This document shows positions 63,915 through 64,000 of a stretch of DNA of 64,000 nucleotides, piece after piece. Location: positions 682,001 to 746,000 of the forward strand of contig NZ_QANS01000002.1 of assembly GCF_003052265.1 (NCBI RefSeq). Direction: 5' to 3'. Within the stretch, counting starts at the first letter, position 1, and the number at the start of each line of letters is the position of its first letter. Source of the DNA: Stenotrophobium rhamnosiphilum (GTDB lineage: Bacteria; Pseudomonadota; Gammaproteobacteria; Nevskiales; Nevskiaceae). A program made the position numbers and the translations under genes. Under the pieces are notes generated by a model that did not search any database, was not told the DNA's origin, and saw nothing but the letters and a program-made list of their open reading frames with translations.

Positions 63915-64000
63915 ATGCTCCCAGACATTCCGTTCTTAAAGATGTCGCGTTTCCGCTGGAACCGCACCCCAGTTGTTGTTTCGGCCATCTGCAAATCTGA
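63915..64000 (+). CDS. Possible start of a gene running off the right edge
   Basis: ATG at 63915 has GGAG 5 bp upstream and opens a frame that continues through the end of the window (MLPDIPFLKMSRFRWNRTPV...). The TGA at the last three bases is not in this frame. Only 28 codons are visible, too few to name a family. Confidence 0.3.
   Translation, partial: MLPDIPFLKMSRFRWNRTPVVVSAICKS

Overview
The window looks like a chromosomal segment of a gammaproteobacterium, probably of the Nevskiales/Solimonadaceae type. That placement is inferred from gene content, not from a database search. The main clue is the block alaS-lysC-csrA-tRNA-Ser(GCU)-tRNA-Arg(ACG), which is the usual gammaproteobacterial order. 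Supporting clues are fdxA, xerD, dsbC, plsC, zapE and recQ housekeeping genes beside many genes for oxidising hydrophobic compounds: two flavin monooxygenases, DUF1302/DUF1329 envelope proteins, RoxA-like haem proteins and an Lcp-like oxygenase. The DNA is moderately G+C rich, except for the left end and the stretch around 57-58.6 kb.

Layout. 1-5.5 kb is accessory DNA: two paralogous membrane-anchored proteins (the first runs off the left edge), a RES-domain protein and small secreted or lipoprotein genes. Between two of these small genes lies what reads as an integron attC site (4492-4569). 5.5-20 kb is mostly core: an Ala/Pro-rich outer-membrane protein, a NUDIX hydrolase, fdxA, an AddB/AddA-like nuclease-helicase pair, a DsbC-like protein, an 815-bp inverted-repeat element, xerD, plsC, a lactone-oxidase-like flavoprotein and zapE. 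20-25 kb holds a PadR-controlled operon (RetSat-like oxidoreductase, DUF2867 protein, membrane protein) with two matching operators, then a ferredoxin-NADP reductase. 25-29.6 kb is an oxidation cluster (OYE, SDR, Baeyer-Villiger-type monooxygenase) divergent from a TetR regulator.

29.8-36 kb carries two tRNA genes, csrA, lysC, alaS and an MDR oxidoreductase. The tRNA-Arg 3' end and its terminator are duplicated next to a run of hairpins. 36-38.3 kb has an Lcp/MpaB-like (DUF2236) oxygenase and its divergent TetR gene. 38.4-41.5 kb has a patatin-like lipoprotein and recQ, separated by a 267-bp element with 22-bp terminal inverted repeats that appears to supply the recQ start codon. 41.6-49.1 kb is the most striking unit: a tightly overlapping operon of two tri-haem RoxA-like lipoproteins, a TlpA-like thioredoxin, a DUF4266 lipoprotein with a Gly/Cys tail and a DUF3570 protein, divergent from a TetR gene across a perfect 10-bp-arm palindrome.

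49-55 kb is a five-gene catabolic operon (BVMO, acyl-CoA ligase, acetoacetate-decarboxylase-like protein, acyl-CoA dehydrogenase, enoyl-CoA hydratase) divergent from an AraC regulator. 56-62 kb is a rearranged region. The 3' ends of the araC and DUF1329 genes are both present as second, broken copies flanking a DUF2846 lipoprotein gene and a glycoside-hydrolase-like gene; DUF1329 and DUF1302 genes follow. The window ends with a MAPEG protein, a DMT exporter and the possible start of another gene.

Together the accessory genes point to uptake and oxidative cleavage of hydrophobic substrates such as isoprenoids, cyclic ketones or steroid-like compounds, with local TetR/AraC/PadR control of each block. 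The substrates are inference.
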